Shown one piece after another: positions 46,957 through 59,800 of a DNA stretch of 64,000 nt. The DNA lies in NCBI RefSeq assembly GCF_001949145.1, contig NW_019091364.1, positions 1,424,516 to 1,488,515 on the forward strand. The letters are read 5' to 3'. A model generated the notes under the pieces. That model did not search any database. It saw only the letters and a program-made list of their open reading frames with translations, and was not told the DNA's origin. The DNA comes from Acanthaster planci (lineage: Eukaryota; Echinodermata; Asteroidea; Valvatida; Acanthasteridae). The stretch's first letter is position 1. The number at the start of each line of letters is the position of its first letter. The position numbers were made by a program, and so were the translations under genes.

Positions 46957-49900
46957 GTAAGTAAAATAAAAGCACCCCATTTTTATTCACAGCATACAAG
47001 TTGACACAAAATGCTGTTTTCTTACACGGCTAAATGTAATTATTTCTCTTGTACGCTACTAAAGATAGCCAAACATGAGATGCATTATTACAATTATTAG
47101 AACACCATTTGGATAATATTTCGCAGGATAAACAAGTGCTCTTTTATTGAGCATTTGGTGCATCCAGGTCTATCATTCCATCATTGATCTCAGTGCAAAG
47201 TCTACAGCTGGTTATCAGATATCTCTGTTTGTGCTAACAACAACCCTTTGTGACATCTTTTCAATTATGACGACCCTGGTTATATTATGCATGTAGTTCA
47301 CCTGTAGTTTATATCATTGCACTGTTGAAATCCTTTCCGTAGGACGCGATACAGCAGTAATCTTATTAATTGTGACTGATGGCTGCACTTTCAAGTTTCA
47401 ATATTTGTAACGGGGCAAATTCTCGACGTGCCCAGTCCTTTTATCCTTTTTTCACCAGCTACAGTAATCCGTTATAGGTTAAGATAACACTGTACGATAC
47501 TGTAAAGAACACGACGCTTCTTTTTGCAAGTAAACTACCGTTAATAATGAAAAAAAAGCCCACCCTTCGCGACAAATCTCCCCCCCCCCAAAGACCCGGT
47601 CTCATCGCTGACTTCGAACTTCGAACACTTTGCAAAGTTCCAGGTTCTGCGTTCGGAGCGCGTCCAATGTCTAATCTATTTGGGTGCACGGGCACGGGCG
47701 GTCATTCGCCCTTGTTTGTTGAAATGTATGCTTGACAAGATCATGAGTAGATCGTTCGTCACCGATTAACGCGACATGACAACGACCGACAACCGAGAGC
47801 AAGAACACGCGACGCAGGTTCAAGAAACCTTCGTGAAATGTTCCACACACACGCAATGCTTTCCCCCAAACAAAGTAAACGTAACTGTTATGCTGGCTCA
47901 TCAGAGATCCGAAATTTTAATCCAGGGTCGGCAATCACGCTGAGCCAGGGCGTGATGTGCGCGTGCGTTCGTGACGACTCTGGAAAAGACATCAGGAAAT
48001 AGCTACGCGTGCACGATAGTTGATGCGTTTATATCATCTTGCCTCGGAGCAGTAGCCGATTCGCGAAAATGTCATGATGTGGACAGAAATTCCACCGGGG
48101 AAAGTCAACCAACAACATGTTTTTCTTCTCGAGCACGCTGGGAGCTGTACATTAACTTGGACACAATTTCCCCCGTCATAAAGGAAGGTTCGTTCCAGGT
48201 TGCTCATTGTTGAGAAGAAATCACAGGAGAGAAAGTGCTATGTGCTTTTCAGTTGCAGATGGATCTGATAGCGTGCGGCAGTGCGTGTGCTCAGCATAAT
48301 TATTTGGGAAACCACTCACCAGTTGTTTCAAGTGGCTTTAGTGTTGGTAAGCCATTTTTGAAGCAACTCCTTCAATGCTCACTTGATGAAAGCAAGATTC
48401 CTGCTCCTCCCAAAATGAATCGAACAGGAATCTAATCTGGTTCCATAAGTGGACAATTGTGCCTTTTTTTCTGCACACAGCTTTTTAATTAAAACAAAAC
48501 CTTCTTGCCCTGTCGAATACGCAACTTTCACATCTATTAAAAAGAAATGTGGAAACAGAACTTGATTGCTGATGTAAACGTACCGGTTTTATGAGCGAAA
48601 GAACTATGGTTGCGTCAGCGTTCAGCACCATCTACACGTTCCACGAGAAATGAACCATATTCCTCAGTCTCTTGGGATGCTTGTCTTGAGATGAAGCCAC
48701 GTTCTTAGCCAGAAACGATGATAACGATGGAAGGAGACTCATATCCTAACTGGCTTGTGAAACCCTTCCCACGGGGAGACCCGTCATGGAAATAAACGGG
48801 GAAGCGTGTCAAATCAACTTTTGTGCTCGACAAAAGCTTTCTCCACCCGCTGCAAAAAAAAAAGGAGAGAGATGCGATTGGAAATCAGTCCCAGAGCTTA
48901 CAACTGAAGCGATCGAGAAACACAGCAAAACCTGAAGTCCTGGTCTCGAGTTGATCAATTCGCACACAAAAATCTGAAAGGTCATTAAACTTTCTGCCTC
49001 AAAAATAAAGTATGAAGTTTCCTTCCAATTAAATAAGGACAAAAACAAAATCAACAAAAACACACACAAAAAACACAAATTAAAACAGAAAAACCACAAA
49101 AACAAAATGTGCAACCTTTCGATTTGTAGTTCTACGCGAAAAAGAAATTTTCTTCAAATAGGCCTACAGCTTTATTCAGAAACTTCCATTTGTCTGGCAA
49201 AGTACTCCATCGGTATAGTTTGAAATGAAGTTTTCCAGTATAAACAACCAAAAGATTTACAATGTATTTCACACGTTTTTAAGTCAACGGAAAAAAATGG
49301 ACGATTCTACAGAATTGTTAGCCCAAGTGTAATATAAATACCACTGGCAGAGTTAAAAATTGCTACTGAATTTGACTTTGTGATTTTTAAACAGTTTCAA
49401 CAAAAACAACGAATAGATACGTAATATAAGCTGTGGGGAAAAAACCGCTTTCAATTTATTACCGGAGGTGTAAGACTGACACATTTGACATACAACATCC
49501 AAGATTATCCACCGTTTTCATTCGACCAAACTCGGAAATCCTCCGAGCCTGGGAGGTATGAGTCAACAGTCAAGCAGCTCCAACCATGGAGCCGCTCGAT
49601 TGACAGTATCATTATCTTCGACTGTGCTCAGGACCATGGGATTTCAGATCCTTCAACTGATGTCTAGTCGGGTACAGCACAGAAACGAATTAGCGTTAGG
49701 ATGAGAACGGAGCCAATGTTTCAGAAAAAAGGTTTGAGGCCCCCACCGGACATCAGAAAAATGCAAAACAAAGAAGAGTTTTGTTTGATACAATAACACC
49801 GAATACGGTTCTTCGGCAATCATTCGCACGAGCGGAATAGGAAAGAAAAACACTCTTTTAAGAGTCTGCGAAGCGGAAGTTACTTGTCGGAATGCTGTTG

Positions 49901-52104
49901 ACGTTCAATCTGAAAAGAGAAGAAAACAAAATAACCCAAACATCGAACGAGTACACTGAAAGTAGTGTTTCATACCTTGACTTGAACGAATAATAGGTAT
50001 GTTTACTCACTCTTTGTTAATTAAAGTGCTTGGGGCCTGTGACGCCACCGATGTGATCACGTTTTGGAGACATTGTGGGACACAAGGATCTGAAAGAAGA
50101 GACATCCTTGAATGACTATTGGAGTTCCAATTTCTGCGACTATCAAAAACTGGACGGTATATTCAGCGTTAACTACATTGGTGTACATGTACATGTATAG
50201 GTGGTTGGCTTAATGCAGACATGATACGCACCGCAGCTTCCGCATGTAGATAGGCAGCCTTCGCATTTTTAGGCATCGGTGAATTAAGCTTGTGTGCAGG
50301 GCAAAACATGACATGTGATGACACGTGATGTTGCCGTGGTTATTCCCGCTTTTATCATGGACGGTAGAGTATCCAAGGCAAATTCACAGTGTACCATCTT
50401 GGACCGCTGCTCATTGTTTTGTGAGCAGAAGTGCATGAATCAAAGTCAATTTTTCATATGATCAGATCAACATACCCTCTTTATTTGAAATGCAAATGGC
50501 AGGCACAGTTCGGGGGGGGGGCAGTGGGCGGCTTAAGACCCCAAACGTTTGTCATGCTCATCCCCAAAAATGCACAAATGAAAAAGCCGTAGAGAAAGTT
50601 CAAAGTTGACGTCAAGTTTAAATGGTCCAGCCCTCCCTCCCCCAAAGAATCTGAAACCGCACCTGGTCATTGGGGATTGAAAATCAGAGACCGTAGACAA
50701 AAAGTGACTTGTAAGCATAGTTAGCGGTCTTTAACATTAAGACTTTCACAGAATCGCTGTTCCCGCAGTTAGTACCTTTAAACGCGGTCGATTCCTCCCT
50801 TTCAAATCCAAATTGCTTTTGTAACAATAGTTGCTTTTCCTGAGCTTTGTTCTTCAGATGAAAAGGTTAATCCGTTTTTTTTTGGGGGGGGGAAGCTCAA
50901 TCCGAGAGGGAACAAAAAGTCTCCCTGAAAAAAAAAAAGTTCACCCTCCTCGTTCCCCTCGATGCTGGTAAAATGGGTCAAAGACAACACTGCACGCAAG
51001 AATTAAGTGCAGCACAGCCCAAAATAGTACTGTACATGGACCGGAAAGGAAACGTACGTAGTTTCCTCGTCCGCTGTGAACTGGCTGGAAGCTGGATAAA
51101 CTGAGGCTTCTTGAGTTGCTGGGGTAGTGTAAGGATCTGACTACGATTAACAAGTGCTGAAAGACCTGTTTTGATTTCCGAATGGAAAAATATGGAAAAA
51201 AGGAAAGAAAACTACTAATTTCCCCCCTTGATTCGTAGAGGGGGACATCATTAACTGGGACATGGCAAAAAGCGTTTCACGCTGATTTCGAAAATGGGTC
51301 GCGTGCATGGTACTCCAACACAAAGTCACAAATATTTATGTACGTGGGCTGTTTAATCAATCGAAATCGTGATGCGTGGCATTACATGCAGGTAATCCAA
51401 ACAAATTGCTGGAGGCTTTTCCAATAGCCCACCACACAAATTACTGTATCACTTTGCGGATTTTACAGATTTGTTTGAAAGGTTACATGAATAGAAGTGA
51501 TCTCTTTTATATGATTAACCTTTCCTTCCCGTGATAAATATGGCATTACTTGAGTCGTCAGTCCAACTAGATATTTCAATAGTAAATGATGGAATCATTT
51601 CATATCTAACGTGTAAAAACGCACAGCACAGTCTAACGAGATTCGACAATCCACGGAAGTACTTATATGTCGTGGAAGGGAAAAAAGCCTTCACTCGATT
51701 GAACTGCAATTTACATTTTCGATGGAGTTGAGCGCGGTTGGCATTTTCACACGCAGGTAATTATTACTGCAGATGCTGTTTTGACGTTTCAAATTGTTTC
51801 ACCAAGTAGCTGAAGGGAATTTTTTTTATTGCCAACAGCTGCACAACCGAAGATCTCACTTTGACAAATTCATTCTTTTACACAGACGAGTCCAGTAATA
51901 GACACCGCTGTGGTGTTTGAGTTTGCCTCAAATCTATATCTTAAAAAATGGTGGGGGGGTTGTCACAGTTGTATGATATGCATGTTATGTGCAAATGTTG
52001 TGCACGTGCGGTTTGCAGCCGCGCATATCATCAGAACAGGAACTGTTAGCAAATTCCACCGACTGGCCAGCCAAATGTTTGACATAATTGGCCCGGTAAT
52101 GTGC
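46957..52104. other. Gene-poor interval
   Basis: No coding features supported. Contains a C-run at 47581-47590, an A/CA-rich low-complexity patch (49030-49110), and G-runs near 50511 and 50883. Confidence 0.5.
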
Positions 52105-52330
52105 TGCCGTGAAGACTCGCGACCCGATCGGGTCGGCTCGCGTGAGGCGGCGGCCGAGTGTTGATCAGGTTGAGGCCCGCCGTGTGTCGCTCCGGCAGGC
52201 TCGCTCGAAAGACCGAAGGGACAGTAATTCCTCCGGCGACTGCGAGCCTCGTCCTGGTGCGGGGTCCATTCTAATATTTCAACATCATCATCATCATTTC
52301 GTCGTCATCACCACGATTTGATCTCTCGTG
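52105..52330. promoter_or_regulatory. CpG-rich block with short ORFs on both strands
   Basis: A GC-rich island (CCCGATCGGG palindrome, GGCGGCGGCC) in AT-rich surroundings. On the minus strand an ATG at 52269 opens 34 codons beginning MDPAPGRGSQSPEELLSL and stopping at 52165. The plus strand is also open but lacks an ATG. It is best read as a promoter or 5' exon island of unknown gene. Confidence 0.25.
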
Positions 52331-53468
52331 GAGATGAAAGACAGGACGTAAATTATCGATGAAATATCGACAAGCAGGACATCAGAGACGCGGATGGAAG
52401 GCGAGCGCAGATCGAATCGTATTCAATTTATACCGAAAATGAACTCCACCGCTAGTCGGGACACAAGTATTTGGTCCCATATCTAAGAGTTGTGAGTAGC
52501 AGGAATCTCATACGCACGCCGATCGGAAGGACGCAGAGGGGATGATAGCTCATATCAAAAACAGACGCCACGATTCCTCAGGTACAATTACTCTGCCATT
52601 TCAGTTTCAGTAGATGGAGAAATTGCAAATCACATGCAGACAATTTGCAAACGCTGCAAAATAAATGCGGCAGAAGACCAGTCAATCTGAACGGATACAG
52701 ACCTACTGAGGAAGGCTACAGTATGTTTGGGTCGCGAGTGTTATTGTATTCTTAAGGATGCATCGTATAAGAATTTGTTTTCGTGGCGTAATCTCTGTCT
52801 GGTAGTAGTTGAGTCGTTTCAAACAGCCACTAGCGCAGATTTAAGCTGATAGAAAGTCGTGAAACTCTGCTTTGAGTCACAAGGAAATGTTGCTAATATA
52901 AATATTTTTATTGGTGCTGCGGCCACATTTCAAACTTCCACTTTCTTAAAATCTTCGTGCCCGATAAACGGGCGTTGATCGTGAACTCGTCACAGACGAA
53001 TGTTCGATCGTTCGGGCTATTTGTGCTCGTTTCGACAACCTACGCGAAGTAATCGACACTCGGCAGTATTTGATTATCCCGACAATCGATATATCAGATA
53101 ACTTGTTACTTTGTGTACATGATACATAAATCTCCCATGCTGGAGAGTGTGTGCACCACTCGCTGGCACATTACCCCCCCTCCATCCCCTCAGATTTATG
53201 AGTAATGTGTCTTGCGGTCCAATTACGTCCAAGAGCGAGACATTGTGGTAACAGTTATCAACAGCCGTCGTGTTATTTATACCAAAATGGCAGTTTGACG
53301 AGCAGGCCCGTATTAAACATTATTGGTGATGTCGTGGAATTCTTCCCTGGTACCTTCAGAATTTTTTTTATTGCCATCGCGTCTTTTGGTGTTTGTTTTT
53401 AATAGCGATGAGACAAGAACTCACCTGTACACAGACATTAATTCTCTCACCGAAGACGGTAAAGCATG
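52331..53468. other. Interval without recognisable features
   Basis: I see no gene, repeat or clear motif cluster here. Confidence 0.4.
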
Positions 53469-53855
53469 TCATTTTAGAGTACATAAATTCACAGGCTTAT
53501 CTATATCTTGTGTTAGGGAAGATTCGTAAATGAGATCTGAAAGAGTGCAGAGGTTATCAACAAAAGAACTACTTGCTAATTTCAAACATTTACCATAAAT
53601 TCTGTCTATATTTTTTTGAAGAGTGCATTTGCTCGCGTACGCTCTTCTGTTATTTTCACATTCCGAAAGTTTTTTCCAAGAGACTGTTACTGTCGCGGAT
53701 TTCAGGGGCTCTGGGTTACTTTTGTAGAGAAAGGAATTTTCGTCGTTGTGCGCATCTGATAGGGGAAACAGACTATCGTCTGCGACGTCGGTTGCTTCCA
53801 CGCACCGACAACATCCGACCATGTCTGAAGTATCCTTATCTTTGTTGAACTTCAT
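53469..53855 (-). CDS. Uncharacterised ORF, 128 aa
   Basis: The frame is closed by an in-frame TAA just upstream and opens with ATGAAGTTC. The product is polar and charged with nine scattered cysteines, no signal peptide and no membrane segment. A possible acceptor (CATCAG) precedes the ATG, so it could be a terminal exon. An ORF of this length is expected by chance in 64 kb; only its protein-like composition argues for it. Confidence 0.18.
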   Translation of the reverse strand: MKFNKDKDTSDMVGCCRCVEATDVADDSLFPLSDAHNDENSFLYKSNPEPLKSATVTVSWKKLSECENNRRAYASKCTLQKNIDRIYGKCLKLASSSFVDNLCTLSDLIYESSLTQDIDKPVNLCTLK

Positions 53856-56800
53856 CTCCTGATGCTTTTAGCCCTTACCACAATCAGACCAAATCTGGCA
53901 TCGATTAAGGACCATTTGATAGACGCAACTGTCCAGGCGCGATTTTTTTTCTGAAACTGGTTCCCTGTTTGTTCTCCGTCAGAGCAGTTGAATTAACGTG
54001 GGACGGTACGAAGCAAAACCAGGCTCGTTCACAAACAAGAAATGGAATTTAGCCCCGTGACCACGACGCACAACAATTATTTTGTGAGCATCTATCGGTG
54101 GTTTTTGTGATTGTGTTGTGAGATTTTAAGCAATTAAGTCTTAAGACTGATGTGCATTACCCTGGACTCGAGCCACTTGCACTCAAATGTCACCTTGCTT
54201 ACAAAACTGGTTAAACCAAAAGGGAATTGCAAATCGTCGGAGTAAGTGCATACATACAATATTTGAATCAATGCCTCCTGTAGAGCAACAAACAAGATCC
54301 TCAAATGTGAGAAGGGTATCTTTAATAATTTGATTGAAAGACGAGCGTTCTTTTTCTTACCGTCTGTAGAATTGCTAGATTTGCTCAGCGCCCTCAGTGG
54401 ACACAAATGATCAATTCCGTTTTCAACCGTATCTATACTATCCACCACTGTTCAAACCGTTCAATAAACAAACCGAAACTTTCTGGTAAACTTTTACAAG
54501 CACAGGAAATACTGGTCCGACTTCATAATACCCATTGCCAGGTGCTTGGATACCCGCATCATAGCGTTCCAATGGCAGCCACTGTGGGAATGCGCGCACG
54601 TGCACGCAATAATTCATCATTGAAGTTCGACGTTTCCAAGCCGGTTTCTTGATGGATGCTTCAGTTATTGTCTAGTGAGGCCGTTGAGTTAAGCTAGACT
54701 CCTCCAAAACAACAACGACACCGCTTGAGTGGGAGACTAGCGATCGGGGTGAACTAGAAATGCCACCGAGGTGTCTGAGTTGAGGCGAGAGCGCGTGGAC
54801 AAGAAATAAATGACAATGTAAATGTGACTTAAAACCCGTTGAGTAAGAGGTTGACACTTAACGTGCTACAGCGAGAGGTGTATATGTGATAAATCGATCC
54901 ACCCACGGAGAGACGCGCAGGGGCAAAATCAACAGGGCTTTAACAGCTCATTAAACTGTTTGCAGATCGTGGGTCACGTGGTGATACACGCTCACCGTCG
55001 TGAGCGCGTGTTATTGTTTTGCAATGTAGAAAAGATCATGTTCGGTACGGTTCGCACCTTGCAACCCTTCCACGCTTCTTGAACAAGCAGCGAAAAAACA
55101 CCAGCTGTCCTTCCTCCATGAGTGAACAGATAGCCAGAATTGATTAGCTGATCCGAGAAGTTCACAATATTCTGCATAATAAAAACAGCGGAGTTATTCG
55201 AATTTAGTTACTCGATCACTCGGACGCAAGTCACTTAATTGGCTAATATATGGAAGACATAATCGGCGTGTACTTTAAATCCGAAATGAGCGCGGCCTTC
55301 ATTTATGCGGTATACAGTGGTCAGTGATCTATGTGGCTCTAATTACAATCAAGTCGTGATGAGACGGAAGCCATGTTAAAAGAGCTGTCCAAGGCCTCCT
55401 GATTAACTCTCATCACGATTGAAGCTCCCGCCAAGCCCAAAGCCACAGGTCTAGACAATTCCTGATCGAAGATCCGTCCAATGGGTCGGTCTCCCTTGAA
55501 GCAAAGAGACTTCCCGGTGCGTGACAATGTTGAGAGACACGAAACAACCGCTGATTTTGGTACAAACAGTTTTCTGTTTAAAAAAAAACGAGCGGAAGAG
55601 ATCACAGGCGGAGAGAACACGGGAATATCGGGAGAAAATCACGTAGCTGAAGAATCCCTCCGATTTTGTATTGCGTAAAAGTGCTGGATGAGAAGCGAAT
55701 CGACACTTAAATGACGCCGAATGCGTCACGCACTGTCCGAAATAACGAAGCCAGGAGGTCTTTACCAGACCAACAGCTCAAGTTTCCACGAATGTAAAAG
55801 CTCATGCATGTGAACGGGAAACGGTTTTTCTCCTTTCACGAGTTTCAGTTTACTTAACCAAAGCAAGAGCAAATCTGGAGAGAATGTTCAAAATGGTGTT
55901 TTGATAGCAGCGTGGGATTTGTAAAAAATATTCAGTGAATTAGTTTTTTCATTTTGGTCTGACGTGAGCGACTTGCAAACCACCAGTATAGGTGGGAATA
56001 ACCATATAGGGGTACGATCTATGTAGTCGTGCATGGCGTGACTGTACGTTCATAGACGTTTATTTGCGTCCATGTGTACAGGAGATAACATTAGCTGCCC
56101 ATGGTTCTGCGCCAGGGTTTCTTCCCTGGTAGCCTGCATACAGAATTAGGGCCCATGGTCTATGGGCCCCGAGCGGGACCAAGACAGGGCGTGATTTTCC
56201 TAGTAAAGGAGGCTCCTAGGGTAGGAACTCCACTTCGCTGGTTCACAGACGACTATAAGATGCATGCGTTGAGTACGCGTCGCTACCAACGAAACGAACA
56301 CTCCCTACCACCATGGCTCTTTTCAACCGACGAGGGGGTGCTTCTATTCAAGGTGGATAAGATACTGTTTTAAGTAATCATTGTTTACAGGGATAAACAT
56401 ACAAAATAAAGAATTCAACGCTTCGTCTTTCAATCGCGCGAAAGTCGTGACTTAAGCATGCCACTTTCTGGAAGGGTTACATCGTTCAAGCATCTTTCTC
56501 TCTCTGGACACAATCTTGTAAACAGCAGGAGTATTGACTGGACCAATTTTGCTGACTGCAGGAGGTCTCAAAAACTGAAATTGCTAAAATGGATACTGAA
56601 TCATAATGTCTGTCATAAACATCTGGTCTCGCATTTCTCCAGGGTAGTTTTTTCACAATAGCTATACGGAACGACAGGAATGCTAACGATGCCACTGCCC
56701 GCAAAGTAAAATGCTTTGAATCTAGTCTACTGCCATTAACGCGCGGAAAAATATTAGCTGTCAATGTAGGGAAATAGTTCCGGACTATTGTGTGGTCCAA

Positions 56801-59800
56801 GCAAACGTAGACACATCACCGGGTAATGAAGCTATGAAACTGGTCTTTCTGTTGAGAAAGCCACTGAGAGTTCGATTGTGTGTTACATATGGACGGTTGA
56901 CTGAAGTAAACCATGACCCCTTTTCAAACCTCAAAATCTAGTCCGAATCGACGCATATCTTGCCACAACAGATGGAATCCCTGGCTTGATATTCCAGCAT
57001 TCGTCTTGAAGAGTTATCACCGGCATGGAATTTTTATTGCACATGATAAGCCTCTGTTTGAAACTGTATACTTCCCCGTAAAATGATATGACCGATACGA
57101 GATGACTATCGGGGTCATTCGGAAATACTGTAAGTGCGTGCGTCGACTTAATTAAACTGAGATTCTGCAGGGCATGGGGATGTAATCCATAGTTACTAAT
57201 TTCTCTATAACCCTGATTCGCCTCGCTGGTTTCAGGTGAACTAAATATATGTATAGTTACCACGGGGCAACTAAAAATATCCCCCAAAATGTAAATATAC
57301 ATCTGGCTTGGGGTTTTGTTAAACTTTTAAAGGAATGATTCTGTGTTGACAAGAGGCTTGTAATCTTTTTCAGGGAGCATAATAAACAAACAAAGTGTAT
57401 TTGAAGACCATCTCATAATTATGTTGTAGTTTGGGACCTTTCTCAGCGAAGGACTTCAATCCCTGAAATTCACGCGTTAAATTATGCAAGATTTTTGTAC
57501 TTCGGACTTGTAGTGCAAGTGCACACTCTTGGCATGGCTTGCCTCGGAATGCCAGCTATCCCAGAGCCCCAGCGCCAGGGAGAAGTTATTTCTACAAAGA
57601 TGATGACGCGAACCTCGCCGGCAATGTTGGCGCGCTATTTTAAGCGCGCCACGCGCGCTCTGCGGCACCCCGGCGCGAAGACGGTTTTCGTAAATGGGAG
57701 GGATTGCGGGTTGCTGCGTCCTTCAGAAAACAACTGCTGTACGGTGGCCAGAAAAAATATCGAGATTGATGGGGGGGGTGAAGTTGCACTGTTGGAGGGT
57801 GGTGATTATACATCGATATCGGAAGGGTAGTACTTGGCGCGTCCTTGTCGTTTGTCCTGCCGTGCGCGCGAGGGAACCGTCTTTGGGTCAATTAACTTTT
57901 TCTCCTCACAGCCTTCCCATATAACAGCATGTGCCTGTGGATAATGACACTTATTTCCAATCAGTAAAGGAGATAAGGTTTTTTCTACTTGACTCAGCAT
58001 GGTAATTGCTCTGATATTTTTCCGCGGTCAACCACCCATATATCAACACAAAGACATCAGAAAGGTCCGCAATGTTTTGATAATTTATTTATATTTACTC
58101 GGTAGTACCACGGAATGCAAAGGCAACGCCATCTCTCCTTGTTTGTGTAAAATTAATTATGTTCAGGTATACAATAAATGATGCTGTTTGGTTTGATATT
58201 TTAAGATGGCAATTTTATGTATATGCATACTCAGTAAAGAACGTACGTAGAATATGCCGATTCTATAAACTTTGAAGTCATGAAGGTTCATTGGCTTTTC
58301 GCGCCCTTCCAGCAAATGCCCAACTTTGGTCTGTTTACCTGCAGCAACTGCGAGCTTTGTTTGATTAAGCCCCCCATACGCTACATTCCTGGCTTTGGTG
58401 GACGTCAAGGTGTTGAGGAGTGAGGGATGCGTTCGATGACGGTGTCGGGGCTATGGCGAGAGAGGTGCCAAGCCGCCCGTCAAATCTCGCGGGATTTCCC
58501 CAGACTGACCATCTGTCTGAAAGTGCTCGATTCTCTTCGGCGATCATCTGTTTATTATACCGGTCGTTAAGCAGAGACATTAAAAAACAAACCAATATCC
58601 ATGTTAGTTTGATAATAATATTAATAGTTTGTTTGGTGACACAGAAACTGGGAATTTCAGGCGATTGCTATTGGACATTTTTTGAAAATAGGTTGACAGG
58701 GCTAAAATAAGACTTGATGACAAGTTGCCCCAGGCGATGTCAAGATATCATAACGTTCACATCAGGATGATTAGCTTTGAGTCGTGGCTTGTCCTTCAGA
58801 GCCAATATCCCGGCATGCGCAGGAAGACGGTTTCTTGGCCCGCCATTAATGAATAACGTGTTCGTTTGCTAAGGTAGGGAGATTTCCCGCGTAATTTCGT
58901 CCAACGCACCAAGGATACAATGTCTGTCGCGGGAGCGCAGGGAAAATATCAAACTTGTAATAGTCGTTTACTGGATAGCCCAAACTCTCGTTTCAGTCAA
59001 CATATCCCAGATTTGGAGTGATTGAAGAGAACATACCAAAGAATCTTGTTCCGTATTGGACGAAATACAATTCAGGGAAACCCGTCCATCATTGATTGAG
59101 TGGGCTACGAATCCTAGGGAGGAGTGGTGGATGTTGACAGTTCTGCAGACCTCTCCATCATCCACAAAGCTCTAGCCTGAGCGCAGCGCGGCCAAAACAC
59201 AACAGCTTTTTGGGTAAGGATAGTGACTAAAAAATACTTCGCGACTCCGAGAAACGCACGCGTTCATAATGAAATCCACAACAAAAAAAGTTGACATCTT
59301 GTATCGAATTATCTAACCACCTCCTGCGATTTGAATCGTTCATCTTCATGCGTTTCTTTGTTTTTAGTTTAGGTTCAGAGAAGGTAGTCCAAGTGTGACA
59401 ATGTTCGTCTCAAACCCCCGCTTAGTGCACGCATAGGGTCGGCGTGATATCGAGCAGGCACTTCAGTCGTGTCGCCTTGCATGAGTATGCCATATCTTGG
59501 ATATTTGATATACAATAATCAAAATGGTGGTCCTTTCCCTGGTAATTCGATCCGGTTCAGTGGATTGTGAATGGGTCCAGATGAAGCAGAAAATTGCCGA
59601 ATAATACACGTGGGTGTCGGGAAGTATCGGGTGTCGACAGCTGTCCGCGCCGTCAAAGTGAGAGGCCGCAAACACTCAAGAGAGATTCACAAGAAAAATG
59701 CCGCTTACAATCGTATGAATCCTCCAGTTTAATAAAGTAATCGGCGAACTAATAAATTATTGTTTAGAGAAGATTTGGCTTCTGAATGGAGTATCATGCG

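Noticed and set aside
53469-57302. Long minus-strand ORFs (128 aa at 53469-53855; 123 aa at 56931-57302) as a new gene
   Set aside because: The second has no recognisable domain, splice context or conservation signal and its length is expected by chance. The first is kept only as a low-confidence candidate.
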